Assembly (NCBI GenBank): GCA_029263175.1
Contig: JAJCXZ010000015.1
Coordinates: 1 to 34,021, forward strand
Origin: Acidimicrobiales bacterium
Lineage (GTDB): Bacteria; Actinomycetota; Acidimicrobiia; Acidimicrobiales; Aldehydirespiratoraceae
Direction: 5' to 3'
Length of the DNA stretch: 34,021 nt
The number at the start of each line of letters is the position of its first letter. The stretch's first letter is position 1. The notes under the pieces were generated by a model. It searched no databases. It saw only the letters and a program-made list of their open reading frames with translations, and was not told the origin of the DNA. The position numbers and the translations under genes were made by a program. Shown here in pieces: positions 15,002 through 22,511 of the stretch.

Positions 15002-15958
15002 CTACTTCGCTCGCGGCACGAGCGCCAGAACCTCGGTGCCGAGGCGTTCGCGTACCTCGATCGGGAAACGGACACTGGTGTCGACGACCGTCGAGATCAA
15101 CAGCGCAGCGGCGCTCATGGCCATACCCATGATCGCGAAGAGGGCGACGCGAAGTGCCGTGTCGAAAATGCTGGAGAGCGGCTCGGTCGGAAGCTTTGGC
15201 GCATCCTCCACCCTGAAGGCGGAACGCACGTTGATCTCGGCCTGCGACGTGAGCAGCTCGGCTGATTCCAGAGCCTGTACCGCCTGGTCGTATTTTGCCT
15301 GTGCTGCCGTCACCGAGTCACTGAGAATGGTGAGGTCGATCGTTTCCTGGGTCGAGCGGTCGCCGACGAGGGGGTCGGGGTTCAACACCAGGAAGTCATC
15401 CACCGCGGCGCGCGCTCGCTGAAGTTCGTCCAACTCCAGAGCGACCTGCTGGGCCAGGAACTCTTCGGCCGCCAGAGTTTCGGTGAGGTCTGCCTCGATC
15501 AGCCAGCCGATGTAGGCATCGAGGGTGGCGGTCGCCAGTGCCTGCGCCGATCCAGGGCTGGTGGTCGTCGCCGACACATCGAGGAACGAGCCGCTCGAGA
15601 CAGACGTGGAGATCGCCTGACGGGCAGCATCGACCACCACGGGATCTCGCGGTGCTTCGCCGGCGGAACCGGCCTCGTCCAAGACATCGTTCATGAACGA
15701 ATCGGTTTGCATCAAGCCGAACAGCTGCTCCTGCGCCGCCTCAGCGGCGGAGAGAAAACTGAAACCGTCGGCACTCACCTCGGTGAGATCGGCGATCACA
15801 GAGCTCTCGTCGACGAATACCACGCCGGTTGACTCGAACTCGTCGGCGGTGGACAGCGAAAGGAAGCCGATGGCTGCGAAGAGCGTGACCGGGAGGGCAT
15901 AGCGGACCGGGTGCCGGAACAGGTTGTCGATGATCCTGATGAGCAGCGTAAACGTCAT
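15002..15958 (-). CDS. Wzz/CapA-like polysaccharide chain-length or co-polymerase protein
   Basis: The 318-residue protein has the Wzz layout: a short cytoplasmic N-terminus, a first transmembrane helix (about 19-36), a long external alpha-helical region rich in Glu/Gln/Ala (about 37-262, coiled coil around 160-235), and a second helix (about 265-290). It ends with a short cytoplasmic tail. Members control polymer length or couple polymerisation to export. It lacks a kinase domain. The separate ATPase-like gene two genes downstream would be its partner, in the CapA/CapB style of Gram-positives. Its start overlaps the WecG-STAS stop by 4 nt (ATGA). The low sequence conservation of the family limits the call to fold and context. 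Confidence 0.88.
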   Translation of the reverse strand: MTFTLLIRIIDNLFRHPVRYALPVTLFAAIGFLSLSTADEFESTGVVFVDESSVIADLTEVSADGFSFLSAAEAAQEQLFGLMQTDSFMNDVLDEAGSAGEAPRDPVVVDAARQAISTSVSSGSFLDVSATTTSPGSAQALATATLDAYIGWLIEADLTETLAAEEFLAQQVALELDELQRARAAVDDFLVLNPDPLVGDRSTQETIDLTILSDSVTAAQAKYDQAVQALESAELLTSQAEINVRSAFRVEDAPKLPTEPLSSIFDTALRVALFAIMGMAMSAAALLISTVVDTSVRFPIEVRERLGTEVLALVPRAK

Positions 15959-16977
15959 GACTGAGCGCTTTCAGATGAAGGGGGATTCGTTGAGGGCGAA
16001 ATGGGAGCGATTGAAACAAGGGTGTCGAGCTGGAGGTCGGCCAGTTGTGCACCGAGTCCCTCGCTGATCCCGACGTACTGCACATGATTGCCGGTCCGGC
16101 GCGCGATTGTGGTGAGAGACGAGAGGCGGACAGCAGTAGCCCGGTCGAGCCGGTTGACCTCTGACAGATCGATGATGCCGTCGTTGCTCGCCAAGGAGCC
16201 CATGTGGTGCGACGAGCGGCGGGTGCGTCGCCACTGGCGGGCGATGGCGGGAGCGAACACAGCGAGGTCTCGAGCGTAACGACGGGCGAGGCGACGAGGA
16301 TCGCGGCTCATGCGGTACAACCACTCAAAACCAGTGCGTTGCATCACCGCGGGAGCCCTACGGACATCTCCGGCCAGGAACTCGAAGGTCCCACCGACGC
16401 CTATCGAGACAGGGACGCCAAGATTCGACGCGTAGCGGTCGATGAACTTCTCCTGTTTCGGGTTTCCGAGTCCCACACACAAGACGTCGGGCGCAAATGC
16501 CTCAATTTGACTGATTTCACCCGCTGCGGTCGTCCCGTCCGAATCGACCAGCGCCGTGGCCGTCCCGATTTCGAGACCGGGATGCACAGTCCGCATCAGC
16601 TCCGCGGCCTCCGCCGCCGCATCATGGGCGCCGCCGAAGAACATAACCCGGTGTCTCATGGCTGCCGCTTGTGCACAGAGCGCCGGAACGAAGTCCGCGC
16701 CGGCAACGCGTTCGGGAAGCCGGTGGCCGAGCAGCTTCGACGCCCATACCACCGGCATCCCGTCGGCGAAACAAAGATCGGCGTTTCGCAGGATGCGATG
16801 TAGCTCCGCATCGTCGGTTGCGTTGACCAGAAAGTCAGTGTTGACGGTGGCGATCTGATGCGAGGCGCCTGAGTCGCGGGAGTGTTCCACCATTTGCGCG
16901 ACGCGCTCGCGGGCCTCGTCGAAGGTGACGTTGTGGATCGGTATGCCAAGGATCGGCACCGAGTGGACGGCGGTCAT
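15955..16977 (-). CDS. WecG/TagA/CpsF glycosyltransferase fused to a STAS-like domain
   Basis: Residues 1-255 form a WecG/TagA/CpsF (GT26) transferase, with VNTDF (45-49), ADGMPVVW (71-78), GNPKQEK (171-177), GVGGTFEFLAGDVRRAP (193-209) and FEWLYR (217-222). These enzymes add N-acetylmannosamine, its uronic acid or related sugars to a lipid-linked first sugar. After a basic linker, residues 264-325 read as a STAS domain: IIDLSEVNRLDRATAVRLSSL, then helices and VQYVGISEGLGAQL. In anti-sigma antagonists the motif is D-S-S/T-G; here it is D-R-A-T, so the phosphorylatable serine is absent. I chose ATG 16977 (MTAVHSVPILGIP), in an ATGA overlap with the upstream GT2. The upstream frame extension is antisense artefact. 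A regulatory or scaffolding role of the STAS domain is inference. Confidence 0.9.
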   Translation of the reverse strand: MTAVHSVPILGIPIHNVTFDEARERVAQMVEHSRDSGASHQIATVNTDFLVNATDDAELHRILRNADLCFADGMPVVWASKLLGHRLPERVAGADFVPALCAQAAAMRHRVMFFGGAHDAAAEAAELMRTVHPGLEIGTATALVDSDGTTAAGEISQIEAFAPDVLCVGLGNPKQEKFIDRYASNLGVPVSIGVGGTFEFLAGDVRRAPAVMQRTGFEWLYRMSRDPRRLARRYARDLAVFAPAIARQWRRTRRSSHHMGSLASNDGIIDLSEVNRLDRATAVRLSSLTTIARRTGNHVQYVGISEGLGAQLADLQLDTLVSIAPISPSTNPPSSESAQS

Positions 16978-18218
16978 GCAGGATCCTCGTTTCGCGTCGT
17001 GCGAACCCAGCGATCGGGACCGCGGCGAATGATCATGCGAACCACGAGCCGGACCTTCCAAGCGATCTGTCCCGGAACGCTCAGCAGCGCCCGATAGACG
17101 GCCGGAGGGGCGCCCACCATGCGAAGAGCGGAGAGGACGTGGCCCATCTGTACGACGAGCGAGACCACGCCAACGGCCAGGCCCAGCTTGGCACTGCGTC
17201 CGCGGGCGAACAGTCGCACAACTCCCGCGCTGGCGCCCGTGGCCGCGACCAGCAGCGTGATGGGCGGAAGCGTGAGGTCGAGCAGGGCATCCACATAGGG
17301 CCAGCGCCGGCCGTGTCGTTTGTGACGAGCAGCCTGGATCAATCGCGGACCGAAGGAGGCCATGATCTGCGCCCGGCCCGCCTCCCACCGCTGATTCTGA
17401 CTATCTGCATCCTCGAGGATGACTGGCATCTCCGCCTCGACGACCGCGTCAGCCGCGTAGGCCACCGCTCCACCTTCGAGAAGGATGCTCAACCCCATCT
17501 CGATGTCTTCGACCAGATGGTCGCTCCAGATGTGCGTTCGGGCGACGGATTCGCGGAACGCCATACCGTTGCCGAACAGACCCGAGGAGCCGCCGAGTTC
17601 GGTACGCCCGAGCGGGCGCACGTAGTGCCGCACTGCCAGCGCGGCCGCCCGAAAGCCGACATTGCCGCCGGCATCCGCGTCGCGAACGGCGTAGTAGCCC
17701 TGGATCACATCGTCGCCGTTGACGAGCCGACCGTCGAAGACGCGCAGAATACCGGCATCGACGATGGTGTCGGCGTCGATCAGCACGATCGAGGCCTCGG
17801 GGCGATCGTCGACCGGCAACTCATCCAGGAGCCATCCCAACGCAGGCCCTTTGCCGGGGCTGTCGAGGTCGTGGCGCTCGTGGGCATGGAAGCCGTGTTC
17901 GCGAACGATGTCGGCGGTCTCATCGGTGCAGTTGTCGGCGACGACGTGCACGTCGAAGAGATGGCCGGGGTAGTCGACCGCGGCGAGATGCTTCATCGTC
18001 TCGGCGATGAGTTGTTCCTCATTGTGGGCCGGCACGAGCACACGGATGGGTGTCGTGGCCAGGGCCTGCATCGGGGTGGTGTCACGTCCGGCGCGACGCG
18101 CACGCCAAGCCGCGAACGTCATCAGGGCGAGGTAACCGCTCCACAAAGCAGTGAGAGCGCTGACGATTCCGGCCCCCGCCGCGATGCCGAATCGAATCCG
18201 CCGCAGGAAGGTGATCAC
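16974..18218 (-). CDS. Membrane-bound processive-type family 2 glycosyltransferase
   Basis: The 414-residue protein has an N-terminal membrane helix (about 11-36), a GT-A catalytic core, and C-terminal membrane helices (about 310-370). The core shows VLVPAHNEE (60-68), VVADNCTDET (92-101), the DAD metal site (148-150), VEDIEMG (236-242) and QNQRW (274-278). The D, DxD, ED, Q-x-x-RW pattern is that of cellulose-synthase/hyaluronan-type and related GT2 enzymes. It may build a backbone or add a sugar to the repeat unit. The start is a GTG (18218) within a GTGA overlap with the GT4-GT4 stop, and its own stop overlaps the WecG-STAS ATG. Donor sugar unknown. Confidence 0.92.
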   Translation of the reverse strand: MITFLRRIRFGIAAGAGIVSALTALWSGYLALMTFAAWRARRAGRDTTPMQALATTPIRVLVPAHNEEQLIAETMKHLAAVDYPGHLFDVHVVADNCTDETADIVREHGFHAHERHDLDSPGKGPALGWLLDELPVDDRPEASIVLIDADTIVDAGILRVFDGRLVNGDDVIQGYYAVRDADAGGNVGFRAAALAVRHYVRPLGRTELGGSSGLFGNGMAFRESVARTHIWSDHLVEDIEMGLSILLEGGAVAYAADAVVEAEMPVILEDADSQNQRWEAGRAQIMASFGPRLIQAARHKRHGRRWPYVDALLDLTLPPITLLVAATGASAGVVRLFARGRSAKLGLAVGVVSLVVQMGHVLSALRMVGAPPAVYRALLSVPGQIAWKVRLVVRMIIRRGPDRWVRTTRNEDPA

Positions 18219-20404
18219 GGACGGGCCTGCTGTCGCGCAACGGCATCGGCGAACACCGACGCGTAGAAACGCACATCCATCCGAGCGACGGCGTCTTCAC
18301 GGGCTTTCTTGCCGAGCCGCTCGGCTTGGTCGGGATCGACGAGGAGTTCCTCGAGCACCCTTCGCATGGACTCGGGGTCGCCAGGCTCGACATAGCGCCC
18401 GTTCTCGCCGTCGACGATGACATCGGTCTGGCCCTCGGTTCGCGACACGACCACAGTCTTGCCCATCGCCATCCCCTCGAGAATGGTGGTGATACCCGCT
18501 TGAAAGTCGGTCTCGAGCACCGGAACCACCACGAGGGCGGAGCGGTCGATGGTGTCGCGCAGTTCGGACTGGCTCAGCTTCGTGACGATGACGTTGTCTG
18601 GAATGTCGTTGCCGGAGCCGGCGTTGTCGTCTCTCTTCGACCATGGGCTGGCGGACGCAACGAGCACATCGGCCTCGAGACCACGCACCGCGTCGAGCAT
18701 GGTCGGATAATCGCGGAACTCACGGCCCGCGGTGCTGATCAAGGGGCGGCCAGCGGGAGCCGGGAGCTCCTGGGGCGAGAAGAACTCCGTGTCAACCATG
18801 AAGTCGATGAGCCGGATCTTCGACTGGGGAAAGCCGATGAGATCACGGGACAACTCGACCTGTTTCGACGAGTAGAGAAACACCTCGTCGATCGTGTGGA
18901 AGAGGCCGAGCCTCTTCGCCCCGAGGACCTTGCTACGGCTGGTGAGACGATGCCCGATCATGAGGTGGCGCATGCCGCGCCGACCGCCGAGTCGCATCAT
19001 CAGGGCGAGCGGGTACCCCACCTGTTCCCCATCGGTGATGACGACATCGAGGTGCCGGCGACGACCGAACAGATGCCACGCCATGGCGACATCGGGACCT
19101 GCCACACGGCGGATCAGTTTCCCGGTCGGACCAGCGTGCGCCGCGACGAGAGGGCGATCGACGAGTTCGGCGCCACATTCGTCGGCGATGGCCAGATAGT
19201 CGGTGAGCGGCCGCTCGCTTCGGTCGATCTGGGAGCGGAGATCGGCCGGGATGTCGCCGGAGACGCAGAGGGTGACGGGCCGGGGGCGAGCACGGTCGGC
19301 GTGCTCCACCAGGCGATCGAGAATTCGGCGGGCGTTGACGCGAGCATCGAGAACGGCATCGGCATGAGCCGCGGCCTGACGACCGAGCTTGTGGCGATAG
19401 TCCCGGTCGATGACCAACGGGACGAGCGACTCTTCGATCGACTCGACGGTGGGCTCGACGATGTGACCGGTCTTGCCGTCGAGAACGATCTCGGGGATGG
19501 CGCCGACGGCGGTCGATACGAGAGGGAGCTGGCACACGGCGGCTTCACCGAGCACCATCGGCAAGCAGTCGCCGAAGGTGGGCAGGGCGAAGACGTCGCT
19601 CTGGTGGTAGAGCGCGATGAGCTCGGGGCTGTTGGCCGTGAGCCCGTTGTGCACGATGATCCCGGGCTCGTTCGCCATGGTGGCACCGGTGGCGAGATGC
19701 AGTTCCACCTCGAGTCCGGCCGCGGTGATGTCCGGCCGTTCCCGAAGTCTCCGTACCGCATCGATCAGTAGGTCGCCGCCCTTGCGGGGCAGGTCACCGC
19801 CAACGAACAAGATCTTGATCGTCGACGAATCAGGTTTCGGTTCACTCCGCCGCCAGGCATCGGGCACGACACCGGGATGCAGCACGTCGATCTTCGATCG
19901 GTCGATGCCGTACTCGTTCTCGAGTCCGTCAGCGGCCCATGCGGACCACGCCACCAGCGAGGCCGCATGCTCGAAGCACCGACGGTTGGCACGGAACTTC
20001 AGGTCTTCGACCCGATCGCTCCCCTGCTCGTGGTTGTAGTGGATCCCCAATGAGTCGATTTGTTTCGGCGTGGCGTCGACCGACACGATCGTCGGCACCC
20101 GGTCCATTACTCGACCGAGCAGCACCGCCGGCACCTGGGTGTGGACGAAGAGCGCACCGGCACCGTCGCTCTCCAGTTCCTTTGCCGCCCGTCGGGCGTG
20201 GCGTCCGGCGCGGACTGTCCAGTTGGAACGGGGCGGATAGCGGTCGAGCCACCCGGTGGGTTCATACTCGATATCGCGGAACTCCACGTCAACATCGCCG
20301 ACGTCGGACAGTGACAACCGCAGGTTCGCAGCATGGGTCACGTGCCCAAGCGTTTGCTCGAGTAGGAATCCGATTCGCGGCCTCGCCGCATGGGGGGGTT
20401 TCAT
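18215..20404 (-). CDS. Tandem GT4-GT4 glycosyltransferase (two GT-B units in one chain)
   Basis: The 729-residue protein holds two GT-B glycosyltransferases. Unit 1 (about 8-370) has an N-lobe with GFLLEQTLGHVTHAANLRL and a C-lobe with ILFVGGDLPRKGGDLLIDAV (198-216) and ALPTFGDCLPMVLGEA (273-288). Unit 2 (about 377-729) has LISTAGREFRDYPTMLDAV (555-573) and VVPVLETDFQAGITTILEGMAMGKTVV (626-652). Each carries the E-x7-E-like donor-binding region of GT4 enzymes. The frame is open further upstream, but that part lies antisense to the dioxygenase gene and is compositionally random, so I start at ATG 20404 (MKPPHAARPR), preceded by AAGGCG. It is the first gene of the polysaccharide operon and may add two successive sugars. 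Confidence 0.88.
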   Translation of the reverse strand: MKPPHAARPRIGFLLEQTLGHVTHAANLRLSLSDVGDVDVEFRDIEYEPTGWLDRYPPRSNWTVRAGRHARRAAKELESDGAGALFVHTQVPAVLLGRVMDRVPTIVSVDATPKQIDSLGIHYNHEQGSDRVEDLKFRANRRCFEHAASLVAWSAWAADGLENEYGIDRSKIDVLHPGVVPDAWRRSEPKPDSSTIKILFVGGDLPRKGGDLLIDAVRRLRERPDITAAGLEVELHLATGATMANEPGIIVHNGLTANSPELIALYHQSDVFALPTFGDCLPMVLGEAAVCQLPLVSTAVGAIPEIVLDGKTGHIVEPTVESIEESLVPLVIDRDYRHKLGRQAAAHADAVLDARVNARRILDRLVEHADRARPRPVTLCVSGDIPADLRSQIDRSERPLTDYLAIADECGAELVDRPLVAAHAGPTGKLIRRVAGPDVAMAWHLFGRRRHLDVVITDGEQVGYPLALMMRLGGRRGMRHLMIGHRLTSRSKVLGAKRLGLFHTIDEVFLYSSKQVELSRDLIGFPQSKIRLIDFMVDTEFFSPQELPAPAGRPLISTAGREFRDYPTMLDAVRGLEADVLVASASPWSKRDDNAGSGNDIPDNVIVTKLSQSELRDTIDRSALVVVPVLETDFQAGITTILEGMAMGKTVVVSRTEGQTDVIVDGENGRYVEPGDPESMRRVLEELLVDPDQAERLGKKAREDAVARMDVRFYASVFADAVARQQARP

Positions 20405-20505
20405 CGCCTTGGCCTCACCCCACGAATCGGCACCCGCCGGCGATTCTTCAGGGATAGTCGTGCGGGACCTTCGCCCCGCGAGTTCCACCTCAACTGCCAC
20501 GCTAG

Positions 20506-20522
20506 CTGTTGATCTGCAACAG
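20506..20522 (+). promoter_or_regulatory. Palindrome in the divergent GT4-GT4/TauD intergenic region
   Basis: CTGTTG and CAACAG form a perfect 6-bp inverted repeat with a 5-nt spacer. It lies in the 145-nt gap between two divergent operons, 28 nt from the dioxygenase ATG. Size and place suit a dimeric repressor site or promoter element. No convincing -35/-10 pair could be fixed by eye. Confidence 0.3.
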
Positions 20523-20549
20523 TGAGCCTCATCGAGAAGACTGGGGCTC

Positions 20550-21593
20550 ATGGCTGAATCACACACAGATTTCGGAGCACCACCGCGAGCGACTCTCTGG
20601 TGCAGCGCCGACCACGACCTGGCCACCTTTCGGCGGTCTCTTCCGGTAGGAGCCATGGCCACATTGGTCGATGCTGTCCGTGAGACAATCGCAGCCTCAC
20701 GCCCCGTGGAGAGCCTGACGACCGATGATCTGCCGCTGGGCGAGTTGGCCGAGGCACTCACAGAGCTGCGTTCCGAACTCGTCGACGGCTCCGGGTTTGT
20801 CATCCTCGACGGCATCCCGGTCGACGACCTCACCGCTGACGAGACCGAGCGTGTTTTCTGGGGGATCGGGCTCCGGTTGGGTACGCCAGTGTCCCAGTCA
20901 GTGATGGGCGAGCGTCTCGGTCACGTCCGTGACGTCACCGCTGTCGATCCCAACGCTCGGGCCTATCGCAACAAGAGCGAACTCACGCCGCACTCAGACC
21001 CCGCCGACCTCCTCACGTTCCTGTGTATCCATCCGGCCGCGAACGGTGGCGTGAGTCGCTTTGTCAGCTCGATGGCCATTCACGAGCAGATGAGGGCCGA
21101 GCGGCCCGATCTCCTCGCCCGGCTCTACCGGGGATTCCGCTATCACCGCCTCGGTGAGCACCGACCTGGCAGCTCGCCGATCACGGAACACCGAGTGCCC
21201 GTTTTCAGCACCATCGACGGCTTCACGAGTTGTCGGTACGTGCGCGTCTACTTCGAGGAGGCGGCGGCCGACGATTCAACGATCGAGATCACCGTTCTCG
21301 ATCGTGAGGCCATCGAGATGTTCGAGGCGCTCGCCGCAGACCCTGCGCTGCACCACGAGTTCACCCTCAGTTCTGGCGAGGCCGTGTTCGCCAACAACTT
21401 CACTGTGCTACACGCCCGCTCGGGCTTCGAGAACGACCCGGAGCTTCCACCGCGACACCTTCTTCGTCTGTGGCTCTCCACGAACCCGCCACGCCCGATT
21501 CGCCCCGAGGTCCTTCACTTCGATGGTGAACCGGGTGTGCCGAAGGTGGAAGGACGAACGCCGTCCTACGAGTACACCGTTGATGTCCAGTAG
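20550..21593 (+). CDS. TauD/TfdA-family Fe(II)/2-oxoglutarate-dependent dioxygenase
   Basis: The 347-residue protein is a 2-oxoglutarate-dependent oxygenase. The iron facial triad is visible: PHSD gives His148 and Asp150, and NNFTVLHARSGF gives His288. The 2-oxoglutarate-binding arginine follows in PRHLLRLW (Arg302 or Arg306). SGFVILDGIPVDDL (81-94) is a usual family start. Such enzymes hydroxylate substrates such as taurine, phenoxyacetates, carnitine precursors or other small acids; this one's substrate is unknown. It is divergent from the polysaccharide operon, and its stop is only 2 nt from the convergent hydrolase. The long N-terminal 80 residues precede the core and are Asp/Glu-rich. 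Confidence 0.9.
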   Translation: MAESHTDFGAPPRATLWCSADHDLATFRRSLPVGAMATLVDAVRETIAASRPVESLTTDDLPLGELAEALTELRSELVDGSGFVILDGIPVDDLTADETERVFWGIGLRLGTPVSQSVMGERLGHVRDVTAVDPNARAYRNKSELTPHSDPADLLTFLCIHPAANGGVSRFVSSMAIHEQMRAERPDLLARLYRGFRYHRLGEHRPGSSPITEHRVPVFSTIDGFTSCRYVRVYFEEAAADDSTIEITVLDREAIEMFEALAADPALHHEFTLSSGEAVFANNFTVLHARSGFENDPELPPRHLLRLWLSTNPPRPIRPEVLHFDGEPGVPKVEGRTPSYEYTVDVQ

Positions 21594-21595
21594 CG

Positions 21596-22372
21596 CTACC
21601 CGAGCGCGTGGATGAATCGCACCATGTGGTCGGCAACCAGAGCGCCGGCTTCCAGCAGGATCGAGTGCTTGTACCCGGGCAGGATCACGAGCTCGGAGTT
21701 CGGGAGCGCCTCGTCGATCTGATGGTTGAGCCGCGGACTGCAGCCACCATCGTTCTCCCCGGTCAGCACCAGCGACGGTGCCGTGACCTCATGGATCCAC
21801 GGTGCCATCTCCACTGCGGCGTAGATGCGGAAGACATTGAGGAAAACCTCCGGGTCGCACGCAATGACCTGATCGAGGCGGCGACGGACCACCTCAGGGT
21901 TCTGCTCGATGAACTCATCGGTGTACCAGCGGTCGGTCAGGGTTTCGAGTACGTCGGGAACGCCGCGTTTCTCCATCGCGGTGACGACGCCTTTGACCTT
22001 GGCACTGTCGTCGTCGGTGCGAAACGCGGCCGTTGACAGGAGCCCGAGGGACTGCACTCGATCCGGGTACCGGCGGGCGTAGGCCGGTCCGATCATGCCG
22101 CCAAGTGAATGGCCGGCAAAGTGCGCCCGTTCGATGCCGGTTCGGTCGCGGACACGTTCGAGATCGTTGACCAGCTCGTCGAGGCCGAACGCGCCATCCG
22201 GCATGGGCGAAGAGCCGTGGCCTCTGAGGTCGTAGCTCACGACGGTGAAGTACCGGTTGAGCAGAGGTGTCATGTGGCGCCACGTGTCACGGGCTGCGCC
22301 GATGCCATGGATCAGGAAAAGCGGCGGGCCCTCACCCTCGACGGTGTATTCGCACTCAACGGTGTCGCTCAC
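21596..22372 (-). CDS. Alpha/beta hydrolase
   Basis: The 258-residue protein is an alpha/beta-hydrolase of the 3-oxoadipate enol-lactonase/haloperoxidase-like group. Motifs are LFLIHGIG (18-25, oxyanion hole), GHSLGG with nucleophile Ser89, Asp208 in LVLTGENDGG and His236 in GYKHSILLE, forming a complete triad. The substrate cannot be read from sequence. In aromatic or kynurenine-type catabolic clusters, hydrolases of this type cleave ring-fission products or lactones, which would suit the neighbouring dioxygenase and dehydrogenase genes. The gene points away from the aldehyde dehydrogenase, with a 139-nt divergent gap. It ends 2 nt from the dioxygenase gene. Confidence 0.9.
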   Translation of the reverse strand: MSDTVECEYTVEGEGPPLFLIHGIGAARDTWRHMTPLLNRYFTVVSYDLRGHGSSPMPDGAFGLDELVNDLERVRDRTGIERAHFAGHSLGGMIGPAYARRYPDRVQSLGLLSTAAFRTDDDSAKVKGVVTAMEKRGVPDVLETLTDRWYTDEFIEQNPEVVRRRLDQVIACDPEVFLNVFRIYAAVEMAPWIHEVTAPSLVLTGENDGGCSPRLNHQIDEALPNSELVILPGYKHSILLEAGALVADHMVRFIHALG

Positions 22373-22422
22373 CGCTGTACGGTCGCCGGAACCCTGTCCC
22401 TCGTCAAGTCACGGTCGGAGTC

Positions 22423-22442
22423 CCATATCGTTCCTGGTATGG
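22423..22442 (+). promoter_or_regulatory. CCATA-N10-TATGG inverted repeat between hydrolase and aldehyde dehydrogenase
   Basis: CCATA (22423-22427) and TATGG (22438-22442) are perfect inverted 5-bp arms with a 10-nt spacer, in the 139-nt divergent intergenic region. It is a candidate operator for a dimeric regulator such as the nearby LysR protein. This is inference. Confidence 0.28.
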
Positions 22443-22469
22443 AGATGCTTCCAATCGGCACTGGATTGC

Positions 22470-22483
22470 GTCACCACGGTGAC
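22470..22483 (+). promoter_or_regulatory. GTCACC-AC-GGTGAC palindrome upstream of the aldehyde dehydrogenase
   Basis: A perfect 6-bp inverted repeat with a 2-nt centre lies 28 nt before the GTG start of the dehydrogenase gene. It is suitable for a protein-binding site. Function not shown. Confidence 0.28.
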
Positions 22484-22511
22484 CCATGATCAACAGGACT
22501 GAGGAGAGTGT

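Noticed and set aside
16978-17388. Long N-terminal extension of the WecG-STAS gene
   Set aside because: Read antisense-like within the upstream GT2 gene; random composition, and ATG 16977 is coupled and family-consistent.
20405-20833. N-terminal extension of the GT4-GT4 gene
   Set aside because: It runs opposite the dioxygenase gene and is Ser/Arg-rich random sequence. ATG 20404 fits the GT-B fold.
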